NCBI RefSeq assembly: GCF_004187715.1
Contig: NZ_QZWF01000001.1
Location: 1,574,909-1,638,908, forward strand
Direction: 5' to 3'
Length of the DNA: 64,000 nt
Origin: Streptomyces sp. F001
GTDB taxonomy: Bacteria > Actinomycetota > Actinomycetes > Streptomycetales > Streptomycetaceae
Shown here: piece after piece, positions 10,759 through 19,346 of the stretch
Layout of the letters: every line of letters starts with the position of its first letter
Position numbering within the stretch: the stretch's first letter is position 1
Notes under the pieces: model-generated
Told to the model about the DNA's origin: nothing
The model's database searches: none
Seen by the model: only the letters and a program-made list of their open reading frames with translations
Made by a program: the position numbers and the translations under genes

Positions 10759-10975
10759 GGGGCCCTCTCAGGTCCGGCGGGCCGTACGCACCGCCGGGTC
10801 CCCGCCCGCTCGTGAAGGGGAGGCCTGCCGGCGCCGGAAGCGTCAGCCGGCCGGGAGCGGGTGGAGGCCGAGCCGTACGTACGCGCCGCGCACGTGGGGA
10901 GATCTCCGGCAGCAGTGCCGGGGTCTTCGGGAAGTTCAGTCCAGCGGGGAGAGCCTCGCCTCCCGCTTTCGCGTC

Positions 10976-11003
10976 ACTTTAGTCCACCCTGTCTCGCGGT
11001 CAA
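10976..11003 (-). promoter_or_regulatory. Candidate promoter of the dcw cluster
   Basis: On the minus strand a TTGACC hexamer (10998-11003) is followed after 16 bases by TAAAGT (10976-10981), a reasonable match to a primary-sigma (HrdB) promoter. Transcription would start about 210 bases upstream of rsmH, giving a long leader that contains an imperfect GC-rich hairpin near 10932-10956. The remaining intergenic DNA between rsmH and the carbonic anhydrase shows no gene. The call is by inspection only. Confidence 0.4.
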
Positions 11004-11179
11004 TCAACCGGCCTGCGCGTCGCGGCGGCCGACGGCGAGGAAGCGGCAAACCGGAAGGAACCACTCGAACGGACGCACCCTTCTCACGCCTGTGGGTTAG
11101 CTCACAACACGGCATGATGACGCTCTTTGTCCTCCCTCACAGCAGGACCGGATCGCCCGTGACCAGTACCGTCGTCACC

Positions 11180-11728
11180 ATGACGACTTCCGCATCGGTT
11201 CCCGCCGGCTCCGAGGACGCCATAACCCGCGTCGGCACCGTCACCGACCGTCTCGTCGAGGCGAACGAGCGGTACGCCACCGCCTTCACCGACCCGGGTA
11301 TGGACGCCCGCCCCGTCCTCCGCGTGGCCGTCGTGGCCTGCATGGACGCCCGACTCGACCTGCACGCCGCGCTCGGCCTGGAGCTCGGCGACTGTCACAC
11401 CATCCGCAACGCGGGCGGTGTCGTCACCGACGACGTGATCCGCTCGCTCACCATCAGCCAGCGCAAGCTCGGCACGCGCAGCATCGTCCTCATCCACCAC
11501 ACCGGATGCGGTCTGGAGAGCCTCACCGAGGAGTTCCGCACCGAGCTGGAGCTGGAGGTGGGCCAGCGCCCGGCCTGGGCGGTGGAGTCCTTCCGGGACG
11601 TCGACCAGGACGTACGGCAGTCGATGCAGCGCGTGCGCACCTCGCCGTTCCTGCTGCACACCGACGACGTGCGCGGCTTTGTCTTCGACGTGCGGACGGG
11701 TCTGCTGCGCGAGATCGACCCGGCGTGA
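11180..11728 (+). CDS. Beta-class carbonic anhydrase
   Basis: The protein is predicted to interconvert CO2 and bicarbonate in the cytoplasm with a zinc ion. Counting from ATG 11180 (182 aa), the zinc ligands and catalytic dyad are visible: Cys54 and Asp56 in ACMDARLD, His107 and Cys110 in IHHTGC. The RNAGG motif near residue 77 is also typical. GTG 11159 is an in-frame alternative start that would add seven residues and has a weak purine-rich sequence in front. The gene is divergent from the dcw cluster and monocistronic by layout. It is a short, type II-like beta-CA common in actinomycetes. Confidence 0.88.
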   Translation: MTTSASVPAGSEDAITRVGTVTDRLVEANERYATAFTDPGMDARPVLRVAVVACMDARLDLHAALGLELGDCHTIRNAGGVVTDDVIRSLTISQRKLGTRSIVLIHHTGCGLESLTEEFRTELELEVGQRPAWAVESFRDVDQDVRQSMQRVRTSPFLLHTDDVRGFVFDVRTGLLREIDPA

Positions 11729-11969
11729 CCGTCACCCGGCGTTCCCGGTTTCCGGGAATTCCGGGCTTCGGATGGAACAAACTGCCGTAAGGCCTGACAT
11801 ATCGCGGCCAGTTGTCCACAGGCGAGTGACACGAATCGGTAACGGCAGCAAGAATGCGGGTTGTGGCGTCGCGCGGAACTTTTCACGCGTGGTGTCCGTG
11901 TTTCGGGGTGGGCCGGTTACGCGTCACAGAGCGTCGGCCCGTAAGAAAGAACGGGCCGAGGAGGGCCGG

Positions 11970-13004
11970 GTGACGACCTATGACGATCGAGCGAGCCTTA
12001 CTGATCTGACTGCCACCGTGGATCGGGTCCGCAGTTCGGTGGAAGAAGTGATCGAGGGCAAGCCCGAGGTCGTACGGCTTTCGCTGACCGTACTGCTCGC
12101 CGAGGGGCACCTCCTGATCGAGGACGTCCCAGGGGTGGGCAAGACGATGCTGGCCAAGACGCTGGCGCGATCCATCGACTGTTCGGTGCGGCGTATCCAG
12201 TTCACACCCGACCTGCTGCCCTCGGACATCACCGGTGTGTCGATCTGGGACCAGCAGCGCCGGGACTTCGAGTTCAAGCCGGGCGCGATCTTCGCGCAGA
12301 TCGTGATCGGCGACGAGATCAACCGCGCTTCGCCCAAGACGCAGTCCGCGCTGCTGGAGTCGATGGAGGAGCGCCAGGTCACCATCGACGGGCAGACCTA
12401 CGAGCTGCCCAGCCCCTTCATGGTGGTGGCCACGCAGAACCCGGTCGAGATGGAGGGCACCTACCCGCTGCCGGAGGCACAGCGCGACCGCTTCATGGCC
12501 CGTGTCTCCATCGGCTATCCCAGCGCGGAGGCCGAGCTGCAGATGCTGGACGTGCATGGCGGGGTGAACCCGCTGGACGACCTCCAGCCGGTGGCGCACG
12601 CGCACGACGTCGTGAAGCTGATCGAGGCGGTACGTGGCGTACACGTCGCCGACACGGTCCGGCGGTACGCCGTGGACCTGGTCGCCGCCACGCGCAACCA
12701 CCCCGATCTCAGACTCGGCGCCTCCCCGCGCGCGACGCTGCACCTGCTGCGCGCGGCGAAGGCGTCCGCCGCCCTCAGTGGCCGGGAGTACGCCCTGCCG
12801 GACGACGTGCAGGCCCTCGCCGTCGCCGTGCTGGCCCACCGTCTGCTGCCCACCGCCCAGGCCCAGCTCAACCGCCGCACCGCGGAGCAGGTGGTCCAGG
12901 AGATCCTGCAGCACACCCCTGTGCCGGCGGCGCCCCAGCAGAACGGTTTCGGGCTGGGGCACGGCTCGTCGGCCTACGGCCAGCAGCCGCCCCGGAGGCT
13001 GTGA
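11970..13004 (+). CDS. MoxR-family AAA+ ATPase
   Basis: MoxR AAA+ proteins act as chaperones that assemble or activate protein complexes, usually next to DUF58/VWA proteins. The protein is 344 aa, with Walker A IEDVPGVGKTMLAKTLA (about residues 50-66), Walker B GDEINRASPKTQSALLE and sensor 1 VVATQNPVEMEGTYPLPEAQ. The open frame extends upstream, but GTG 11970 follows a strong GAGGAGG Shine-Dalgarno at 11958-11964, so I take it as the start. The stop overlaps the DUF58 start by one base, so the three genes MoxR-DUF58-transglutaminase form an operon. This arrangement is conserved in actinobacteria, and its role in the envelope is inferred. Confidence 0.9.
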   Translation: MTTYDDRASLTDLTATVDRVRSSVEEVIEGKPEVVRLSLTVLLAEGHLLIEDVPGVGKTMLAKTLARSIDCSVRRIQFTPDLLPSDITGVSIWDQQRRDFEFKPGAIFAQIVIGDEINRASPKTQSALLESMEERQVTIDGQTYELPSPFMVVATQNPVEMEGTYPLPEAQRDRFMARVSIGYPSAEAELQMLDVHGGVNPLDDLQPVAHAHDVVKLIEAVRGVHVADTVRRYAVDLVAATRNHPDLRLGASPRATLHLLRAAKASAALSGREYALPDDVQALAVAVLAHRLLPTAQAQLNRRTAEQVVQEILQHTPVPAAPQQNGFGLGHGSSAYGQQPPRRL

Positions 13005-14377
13005 TGTCCACCGCGGCGGGCCCGGGCCATGCCGAGACCGACCGGGGCGACAAGGGCGGCGTGCGCACAGCCCTGGCCGGTCTGACCACCCGCGGCCGCT
13101 CGTTCCTGGCCGCCGGGGTCGCCGCCGCCGTCTGCGCCTACGTGCTGGGCCAGAGCGACCTGCTCCGGGTGGGGCTGCTGCTGGCGGTCCTGCCGCTGGT
13201 GTGCGCGACGGTGCTGTACCGCACCCGCTACCGGGTCGCCGGCAGCCGCAGGCTCTCCCCCGCGCGCGTGTCCGCCGGTGCCGAGGCCCGCGTCCATCTG
13301 CGGATGGACAACGTCTCGCGGCTGCCCACGGGTCTGCTGATGCTCCAGGACCGGGTGCCGTACGTGCTCGGCCCGCGGCCCCGCTTCGTACTCGACCGGG
13401 TGGAGGCCGGCGGCCGCCGCGAGGTGTCGTACCGGGTCCGTTCCGATCTGCGCGGCCGCTATCCGCTGGGCCCGCTGCAGTTGCGCCTGACCGACCCGTT
13501 CGGGATGTGCGAGCTGACCCGGTCCTTCTCGACGTACGACACGCTGACGGTGATCCCGCGCGTGGAACCGCTTCCGCCGGTGCGGCTCAGCGGGGAGGCG
13601 AAGGGGTACGGCGACGGGCGGCAGCGCTCCCTCGCCCTGGCCGGCGAGGACGACGTGATCCCGCGCGGCTACCGCTACGGCGACGACCTGCGCCGGGTGC
13701 ACTGGCGCTCCACCGCCCGGTACGGCGAGTTGATGGTGCGCCGCGAGGAACAGCCGCAGCGCTCCCGCTGCACGGTGCTGCTCGACACCCGGGGCACAGC
13801 CTTCCGCGGGGCGGGCCCGGACTCGGCCTTCGAGTGGGCGGTGGGCGGAGCCGCGTCGGTGCTGGTGCACATGCTCGAACGAGGCTTCTCCGTACGGCTG
13901 TTGACGGACACCGGCAGCTCGGTGCCCGGTGAGGGTGCCGACGGGTTCGCGGGCGCGAGCCAGGAGTCGGCGGACGCGGCGGGGCTGATGATGGACACCC
14001 TCGCGGTGATCGACCACTCCGACGGCACCGGCCTGTCCCGTGCCTACGACGTGCTGCGCGGCGGGAACGAAGGGCTGTTGGTGGCTTTCTTCGGCGACCT
14101 CGACGAGGAGCAGGCCACGGTGGCCGCGAAGATGCGCCAGCGCAGCGGCGGCGCGCTCGCCTTCGTCCTGGACAGCGAGACATGGGGGCGGGAACCGACC
14201 GATGTGCCCGGGCCGTTGGACGGGAGCGAGGAGCGGCTGAGGATGCTGCGCGAGGCCGGCTGGACGGTCGTGAGCGTTCCGCGGGGCGCTTCGCTGCACG
14301 ACCTGTGGCGCCAGGCCGACCGGGAGCGTACGGGCATCGTGGCGGCGGGCGGGACCAGCGGCGGGGAGGGGCGTTGA
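13004..14377 (+). CDS. DUF58 domain protein, MoxR partner
   Basis: This is a membrane-anchored DUF58 protein of 457 aa. An N-terminal hydrophobic pair near residues 25-65 (RSFLAAGVAAAVCAYVLG and VGLLLAVLPLVCATVL) is followed by a beta-rich domain. The DUF58 signature is RGYRYGDDLRRVHWRSTAR, and a VWA-like region follows. It starts at ATG 13004 in a TGATG junction with the MoxR gene; GTG 13001 is an equivalent alternative. It ends in another TGATG with the transglutaminase gene. The specific substrate is unknown. By family it is a MoxR client. Confidence 0.87.
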   Translation: MSTAAGPGHAETDRGDKGGVRTALAGLTTRGRSFLAAGVAAAVCAYVLGQSDLLRVGLLLAVLPLVCATVLYRTRYRVAGSRRLSPARVSAGAEARVHLRMDNVSRLPTGLLMLQDRVPYVLGPRPRFVLDRVEAGGRREVSYRVRSDLRGRYPLGPLQLRLTDPFGMCELTRSFSTYDTLTVIPRVEPLPPVRLSGEAKGYGDGRQRSLALAGEDDVIPRGYRYGDDLRRVHWRSTARYGELMVRREEQPQRSRCTVLLDTRGTAFRGAGPDSAFEWAVGGAASVLVHMLERGFSVRLLTDTGSSVPGEGADGFAGASQESADAAGLMMDTLAVIDHSDGTGLSRAYDVLRGGNEGLLVAFFGDLDEEQATVAAKMRQRSGGALAFVLDSETWGREPTDVPGPLDGSEERLRMLREAGWTVVSVPRGASLHDLWRQADRERTGIVAAGGTSGGEGR

Positions 14378-16872
14378 TGAGCGGGCAGGCACGTATGGCG
14401 CTGTGCGCGACGGCGGCGACGCTGATGGCCGCGTGTGCCCTGCTGCCGTTGGTCGACGAACCCATGTGGTTCCTCCAGGCGGCCGTGCTGCTGGCGATCC
14501 AGGCCGGCGTGGGCGCGGCGGCCCGGCGGGTGCCGCTGGCCCGCCCCCTGACGGTGGCCGTGCAGGCTCTGGTCACGCTGATGATGCTGACCCTGGTCTT
14601 CGCCCGGGAGTACGCGCTCGCGGGGCTGTTCCCCGGGCCGGACGCCTTCGTGCACTTCGCCGACCTGCTCCAGCAGGGCACGGAGGACGTCGGGCGGTAC
14701 GCCATCCCCGCGCCGCTGTCCGACGGCATCAAGCTGATGCTCATCGGCGGTGTTCTGGTGATCGGCCTGGCCGTGGACGTCCTCGCGGTGACCTTCCGCA
14801 GCGCGGCTCCGGCCGGGCTGCCGCTGCTCGCGCTGTACTCGGTGGCCGCGGGGCTGTCCGACGGCGCCGGCGGCTGGGTGTGGTTCCTGATCGCGGCGGC
14901 CGGCTATCTGATGCTGCTGCTCGCCGAGGGGCGGGAGCGGCTCTCGCAGTGGGGCCGGGTCTTCGGCGGGGCACCGCGCACTCCGGGCGGGGAGCCCGGT
15001 TCTCCGGTGGCGCCGGTGCGCACCGGGCGGCGGATCGGCGTGGTCGCGCTGGGCGTCGCCCTGGTGGTGCCGCTGGCCCTGCCCGCCATGAACGGCGGAC
15101 TGCTGGACAGCGCCGGGACGGGCGTGGGCTCGGGCAGCGGGGGCGGCGGCACGATCTCCGCGGTGAACCCGCTGGTGTCGCTGCGCGACAGTCTGAACGT
15201 CGACGAGGACCGCACGGTCATGACCGTGCGCACCAGCACCAACGACATCTCCAACCTGTACCTGCGGATCGTCTCGCTGGACGACTTCGACGGCACGACC
15301 TGGAAGCCGTCCCGCCGGAACATCGTCGCGGTGCCGGACGAGTTCCCCACGCCCACCGGCCTGGGACCCGACGTCCGGCGCTCGGAGGTCCGTACGCGCG
15401 TCGCTGCCGCCGACTGGTACGCGCAGGACTGGCTGCCGATGCCGTACCCGCCGAGCGATGTGCGGGTCGACGGCAGCTGGCGGTACGAGCCGGTGGGGAT
15501 GACACTGGTCGGCGACCACGGTCAGAACACCAGAGGCGCGAACTACGAGGTGACCAGCCTCGATGTGCGTCCGACCGCCGAGCAGCTCGCCTCGGCGCCG
15601 GCGCCGCCCGGCGCCTTGGAGCGCGAGTTCACCGAGGTTCCCGATTCCCTGCCGTCCATGGTGTCGAGGACGGCCCGCCAGATCACGGACGGCGCGGCCA
15701 ACCCTTATGAGCAGGCGGTCAAGCTCCAGGAGCACTTCGCCCTGACCGGCGGGTTCCAGTACGACACCGAGGTGGAGGTCGGCGGTGGCTCCGACGCGAT
15801 CGCCCGCTTCCTGCGGGACAAGCGGGGCTTCTGCGTCCACTTCTCCTTCGCGATGGCATCGATGGCCCGCACGCTCGGGATACCGGCCCGCGTCGCGGTG
15901 GGCTTCGCGCCCGGTACGCCGCAGGCGGACGGCACGGTGACGGTGGGGCTGCGCGACGCGCACGCATGGCCCGAGCTGTACTTCGAGGGCGTGGGCTGGA
16001 CCCGCTTCGAGCCGACGCCGAACCGGGGCACGACGCCCACCTACACGCAGCCGGAGATACCGGGCAGCAGCGTCCCGGACCTGCCGGAGGCCTCCAGCTC
16101 GGCGGACGCGGCTCCTTCGGCGGCGCCGTCGGCGAGCGAGAGCTGCTCGGCCGACGACAAGCGGCTCGAGGTGTGCGGTGAAGCGCTGCCGCTGGACCCG
16201 GGAACCTCGGACGACGGGGGCCGGCCCTGGTATCAGACCGCGGGCTGGATACTCCTGGGGCTGGCGGTGGTCGTGATACCGCTGCTGCCGATGTTGTGGC
16301 GGCTGAGAAGACGGTCGGTGCGGCTGGCGTCGGCCCGGCACACAGCGGCGGCAGCGCAGGGTGTGCTCACCAGGGAGCGGGGCGGCGCGGGCCGTGGCGA
16401 CGGGGTGGAGGCGTCGGCTCTGCAGGTGGAGTCTTCCGAGCAGCATGTCGCCGAGGTGACCGCCGGGCATGTGCTGGCGGTGTGGCGCGAACTCACGGAC
16501 ACGGCCTGGGACTACGGCATCCTGCCGGACGACGCGCTGACTCCGCGGAAGGCGGCCGCCCGGATCGTGCGGCTCGGACATCTGGACGAACAGACGGCCG
16601 AGTCGGTGCACCGGGTGGCGAGCGCCGTGGAGCAGGTGCTGTTCGCACCACGGCCGCGGGCCGAGGCCGGGCTGGCGGACGAGGTACGCAGGCTGCGCGT
16701 GGCGCTACGGTCCAGGGCGGGCTGGCGGACCCGGGGGCGGGCGGTCGTCGCGCCCCGTTCGGCCATTCGCGCCGTCTGGGACCTCACCGACCGCTGGACG
16801 GCCGTCAAGGCTCGTCTGGCCACCCGCTGGGCGGCGCTGGTACGGCGCCCGTCCGGTCAGCAGAGCGGCTGA
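14377..16872 (+). CDS. Transglutaminase-like membrane protein (DUF3488 / transglutaminase core / DUF4129)
   Basis: The protein is 831 aa. The N-terminal third holds about five to six hydrophobic segments (DUF3488-like). A large extracytoplasmic domain follows, with a transglutaminase-type catalytic core: Cys in RGFCVHFSFAMASMARTLGIP, then His in DAHAWPELYF and Asp after it. A Ser/Ala-rich linker, one more membrane helix (GWILLGLAVVVIPLLPML) and a C-terminal DUF4129-like cytoplasmic part complete it. It starts at ATG 14377, coupled to the DUF58 gene, with GGGGAGGGG in front. Such proteins may act as proteases or crosslinkers of envelope proteins. The reaction here is not known. Confidence 0.87.
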   Translation: MSGQARMALCATAATLMAACALLPLVDEPMWFLQAAVLLAIQAGVGAAARRVPLARPLTVAVQALVTLMMLTLVFAREYALAGLFPGPDAFVHFADLLQQGTEDVGRYAIPAPLSDGIKLMLIGGVLVIGLAVDVLAVTFRSAAPAGLPLLALYSVAAGLSDGAGGWVWFLIAAAGYLMLLLAEGRERLSQWGRVFGGAPRTPGGEPGSPVAPVRTGRRIGVVALGVALVVPLALPAMNGGLLDSAGTGVGSGSGGGGTISAVNPLVSLRDSLNVDEDRTVMTVRTSTNDISNLYLRIVSLDDFDGTTWKPSRRNIVAVPDEFPTPTGLGPDVRRSEVRTRVAAADWYAQDWLPMPYPPSDVRVDGSWRYEPVGMTLVGDHGQNTRGANYEVTSLDVRPTAEQLASAPAPPGALEREFTEVPDSLPSMVSRTARQITDGAANPYEQAVKLQEHFALTGGFQYDTEVEVGGGSDAIARFLRDKRGFCVHFSFAMASMARTLGIPARVAVGFAPGTPQADGTVTVGLRDAHAWPELYFEGVGWTRFEPTPNRGTTPTYTQPEIPGSSVPDLPEASSSADAAPSAAPSASESCSADDKRLEVCGEALPLDPGTSDDGGRPWYQTAGWILLGLAVVVIPLLPMLWRLRRRSVRLASARHTAAAAQGVLTRERGGAGRGDGVEASALQVESSEQHVAEVTAGHVLAVWRELTDTAWDYGILPDDALTPRKAAARIVRLGHLDEQTAESVHRVASAVEQVLFAPRPRAEAGLADEVRRLRVALRSRAGWRTRGRAVVAPRSAIRAVWDLTDRWTAVKARLATRWAALVRRPSGQQSG

Positions 16873-16917
16873 GGCGACAAGGACGACAGACAGCCGTGGC
16901 CCCGTCAGGGCATGCGT

Positions 16918-16950
16918 GAGGGGTTGCCGCCCGTCGGGTGGCAACCCCTC
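16918..16950. terminator. Bidirectional hairpin terminator
   Basis: A perfect 11-base-pair stem (GAGGGGTTGCC with GGCAACCCCTC) encloses an 11-base loop between the convergent transglutaminase and DUF3040 genes. There is no long T run on either side, as is usual in Streptomyces. Position and stem stability support a shared terminator. Confidence 0.75.
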
Positions 16951-16980
16951 ACCTATGTCATCGGGAGCTGATCGTGGAAA

Positions 16981-17373
16981 TCAATGGCCCTGTTCGTCGC
17001 GGCGTCGCTGCCAGCGCTGTTCGATGCGATCCATCATCGAGCGTCGCTGGCGTCCCTGACGGCCGGCCTGCTGACCACCGCCGGCGGGCTGTTCCCCCGG
17101 CTTGGGGGCCTTGCGCCAGCCGGTCACGGCGAGTACCGCGCAGCCCAGCATGACCAGGAAGCCCACCACGCTGAGCCAGACCTGCTTGGCGACCATTCCG
17201 GCCATGAGGAGCGCGATACCTACGAGGAAGCCCGCGACCGCCTGGTAGACCCGTCGCCGGGTGTACGTACGCAGCCCGCTTCCCTCAAGCGCTGTCGCGA
17301 ACTTGGGATCTTCGGCGTACAGCGCTCGCTCCATCTGCTCGAGCATGCGCTGCTCGTGCTCTGAGAGCGGCAC
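16981..17373 (-). CDS. DUF3040 membrane protein
   Basis: This is a small actinobacterial protein of 130 aa. It opens with PLSEHEQRMLEQMERALYAEDPKFA, the DUF3040 signature, followed by two membrane helices (AVAGFLVGIALLMAGMVA and LSVVGFLVMLGCAVLAVTG) and a basic Gln/Arg-rich tail. GTG 17373 is preceded by GAGGAGG and was chosen over longer in-frame starts, which only add low-complexity sequence. DUF3040 proteins are restricted to actinobacteria and often sit near dcw genes. A role in division or sporulation is suspected for the family but is not shown by this sequence. Confidence 0.85.
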   Translation of the reverse strand: MPLSEHEQRMLEQMERALYAEDPKFATALEGSGLRTYTRRRVYQAVAGFLVGIALLMAGMVAKQVWLSVVGFLVMLGCAVLAVTGWRKAPKPGEQPAGGGQQAGRQGRQRRSMMDRIEQRWQRRRDEQGH

Positions 17374-17649
17374 GGAGTCCTCCTCATCGTGCAGTCGCCG
17401 GGGCGACCCGGGGGTCCCTTCAGGATAGGCAGGGAATCGCCCCCGTGAAACCCGCCCCTCTGCGCCATTTGGCCAACCGGAACCCGCCATGGTCGGACCG
17501 GCCCGCTGAGGCTTCCATTCCCCGGCGGCCGACCCGTCATGCCGGTCGGTCTCCCTCGATCATACGGCGGGAAGGCCCCGATCGGGGGGCCTGTGGCGTA
17601 CTCCATCTGCAACCAACGCGCTGATCAGCGGCGCGCCCCGGCAGGCTGC

Positions 17650-18477
17650 TCAGGCGTCGGCAGCCCCTGGCGTCTCGCCGAGCACATGAAGCTGCGTGGC
17701 CACCGCGTGGAACGCCGGTACCTCGGCCGCCGCCGCCTCCAGCTTCAGCAGGGCGTCCATGGCTCCGGGCTCGGTGTCCACCAGCACACCGGGCACGAGG
17801 TCGGCGAAGACCCGTACGCCGTGCACGGCGCCGACCCGGAGGCCGGCGGCCTCGACCAGTTCGGTCAGCTGGTCGGCGGTGAAGCGGCGGGGCATCGGGT
17901 CACCCGCGCCCCAGCGGCCGTGCGGATCGCCGAGGGCCTGCTTGGCCTCCTTGAAATGGCCCGCGAGGGCGCGCGCGAGGACGGCACCGCCCAGACCGGC
18001 GGCGAGCAGGCTGAGGACGCCTTCGGGGCGCAGCGCGGCCACCGCGTTGCGGACGCCCTCGGCCGGGTCGTCGACGTACTCCAGGACGCCGTGGCACAGC
18101 ACCGCGTCGTAGCCGCCGCGCTCGACCACGTCGAACAGGCCGTGGGCGTCGCCCTGCACACCCCGCACCCGGTCGGCGACGCCGGCCTCGGCGGCGCGGC
18201 GCTCCAGGGCGAACAGCGCGTTCGGGCTGGGGTCCACGACCGTGACCCGGTGTCCGAGGCGGGCGACGGGCACCGCGAAGTTGCCACTGCCGCCTCCGGT
18301 GTCGAGGACGTCCAGCGACTCCCGGCCCGTGGCCTTGACCCGGCGGTCCAGGGCGTCCTGGAGGACCTCCCAGACCACGGCGGTACGGAGAGAAGCGCGG
18401 GATCGAGAGGGTTCGGAGCGCAGCGACGCCGATTGAGGGTGGTGGTGGGAGACGGGCGGGCGCATCGGATCCGACAC
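17650..18477 (-). CDS. Class I SAM-dependent methyltransferase
   Basis: The protein is 275 aa with a Rossmann-type methyltransferase fold: motif I LDTGGGSGNFAVPVA, motif II VVDPSPNAL and post-I VQGDAHGL, followed by GYDAVLCHGVLEYVDDP. The last piece resembles ubiquinone/CmoM-type methyltransferases. GTG 18477 with GAGGAG upstream was chosen as the start because the sequence further upstream is low complexity. The substrate cannot be told. About 275 bases separate it from the DUF3040 gene, so they may be separately transcribed. Confidence 0.85.
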   Translation of the reverse strand: MSDPMRPPVSHHHPQSASLRSEPSRSRASLRTAVVWEVLQDALDRRVKATGRESLDVLDTGGGSGNFAVPVARLGHRVTVVDPSPNALFALERRAAEAGVADRVRGVQGDAHGLFDVVERGGYDAVLCHGVLEYVDDPAEGVRNAVAALRPEGVLSLLAAGLGGAVLARALAGHFKEAKQALGDPHGRWGAGDPMPRRFTADQLTELVEAAGLRVGAVHGVRVFADLVPGVLVDTEPGAMDALLKLEAAAAEVPAFHAVATQLHVLGETPGAADA

Positions 18478-18562
18478 GGCAGTTGACTCCTCGGCGCGGC
18501 ACCGCCTCGGGGCGGAGCGAACGGGCTGCCTCCCCGGACCCGGGGTGCGGGAGGGGATGGCT

Positions 18563-19177
18563 TCAGGCGCTCTCCACCCTATTGCCTCCACGGCCCTGAC
18601 CGGTCACTCCTGTGGTCCCGCCTCGGTGGGGATCCGAGCCGGGGTCGCGGTCCGCTGCCTCGTCCGCGTCCGGACGTGGCTGGGGCAGGACCGGCTGGAG
18701 TACCAGCATCCGCTCGACGAGGCGGATGAACATCGCCACGTCGCGTATCAGGTCGTCGGCGTCCCGGCGGCTGGCCGCGCCCTTGATGCCCGCTTCGGCC
18801 CGGGCGCGACGCCGGGCCCCCGAGGCGAACAGGGCGCTCCACTCGGTGAGTTCGGGCGCGATTTCGGGGAGCACTTCCCACGCACTCCGGATCCGGGCCC
18901 GGCGTCGGGGGTTGGTCTCCGGGCGTCCCCGCGCGGCGAGGACGGCGGCGGCGGTGCGCAGGGCGGCGAGGTGGGCCGTCGCGTAGCGTTCGTTCGGCGT
19001 TTCGAGGACGGTTGCCTCGTCGAGTCCGGCACGGGCCTGGGCGAGCAGATCGAGGGCGGCGGGCGGGGCCGTGGCCCGGCGGAGCACGGGGTGCACATCG
19101 CTCGCCGGGCCGGTCAGTGAGGGGGCAGGGCCGGTGGCGCGGCGCCGGCGTGCGGCGGCTGCGGACGAGTTGGCCAT
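18563..19177 (-). CDS. SAV_6107-type HEPN domain protein
   Basis: The protein is 204 aa, mainly alpha-helical, with basic and Ala/Pro-rich ends. I recognise it as the actinobacterial SAV_6107 family HEPN domain. It holds an Arg-x4-His sequence (ERYATAHLA), which matches the R-x4-6-H motif of HEPN ribonucleases, although the polar residue usually seen after Arg is Tyr here. The start ATG 19177 has AGGAGG at a good distance. It is divergent from the ABC-like/YhgE/TetR unit. Whether it is an RNase, a toxin-like protein or a non-catalytic HEPN is open. Confidence 0.75.
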   Translation of the reverse strand: MANSSAAAARRRRATGPAPSLTGPASDVHPVLRRATAPPAALDLLAQARAGLDEATVLETPNERYATAHLAALRTAAAVLAARGRPETNPRRRARIRSAWEVLPEIAPELTEWSALFASGARRRARAEAGIKGAASRRDADDLIRDVAMFIRLVERMLVLQPVLPQPRPDADEAADRDPGSDPHRGGTTGVTGQGRGGNRVESA

Positions 19178-19311
19178 GACGAACCTCCTGTCGTCTGTGT
19201 GACGGCACGCCCTGATACGGGGTGCCGTATGTGCCCATCGTGAGGTATGGCACTGACAATCCGTTCTGACCTGGGCTTTTGCTTCGATCGAAGGTTCGGG
19301 TTAGATTTTGC

Positions 19312-19325
19312 ACTGACCAGTCAGT
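19312..19325. promoter_or_regulatory. TetR-type operator in front of the ABC-like/YhgE unit
   Basis: ACTGACCAGTCAGT is a perfect inverted repeat of two ACTGAC half-sites around CA. It lies 22 bases upstream of GTG 19347 and overlaps the likely transcription start: a TAGATT -10-like hexamer sits at 19302-19307. This is the usual layout for a TetR repressor site, and a TetR gene closes the same unit at 22266. A further ACTGAC half-site is at 19254-19259. Regulator assignment is an inference from context. Confidence 0.6.
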
Positions 19326-19346
19326 TCAAAAATTTCTGGGGGAACT

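Noticed and set aside
11729..11969. A small gene between carbonic anhydrase and MoxR
   Set aside because: No frame with a credible start and composition; only short CCGG-rich repeats and the MoxR ribosome-binding site are seen.
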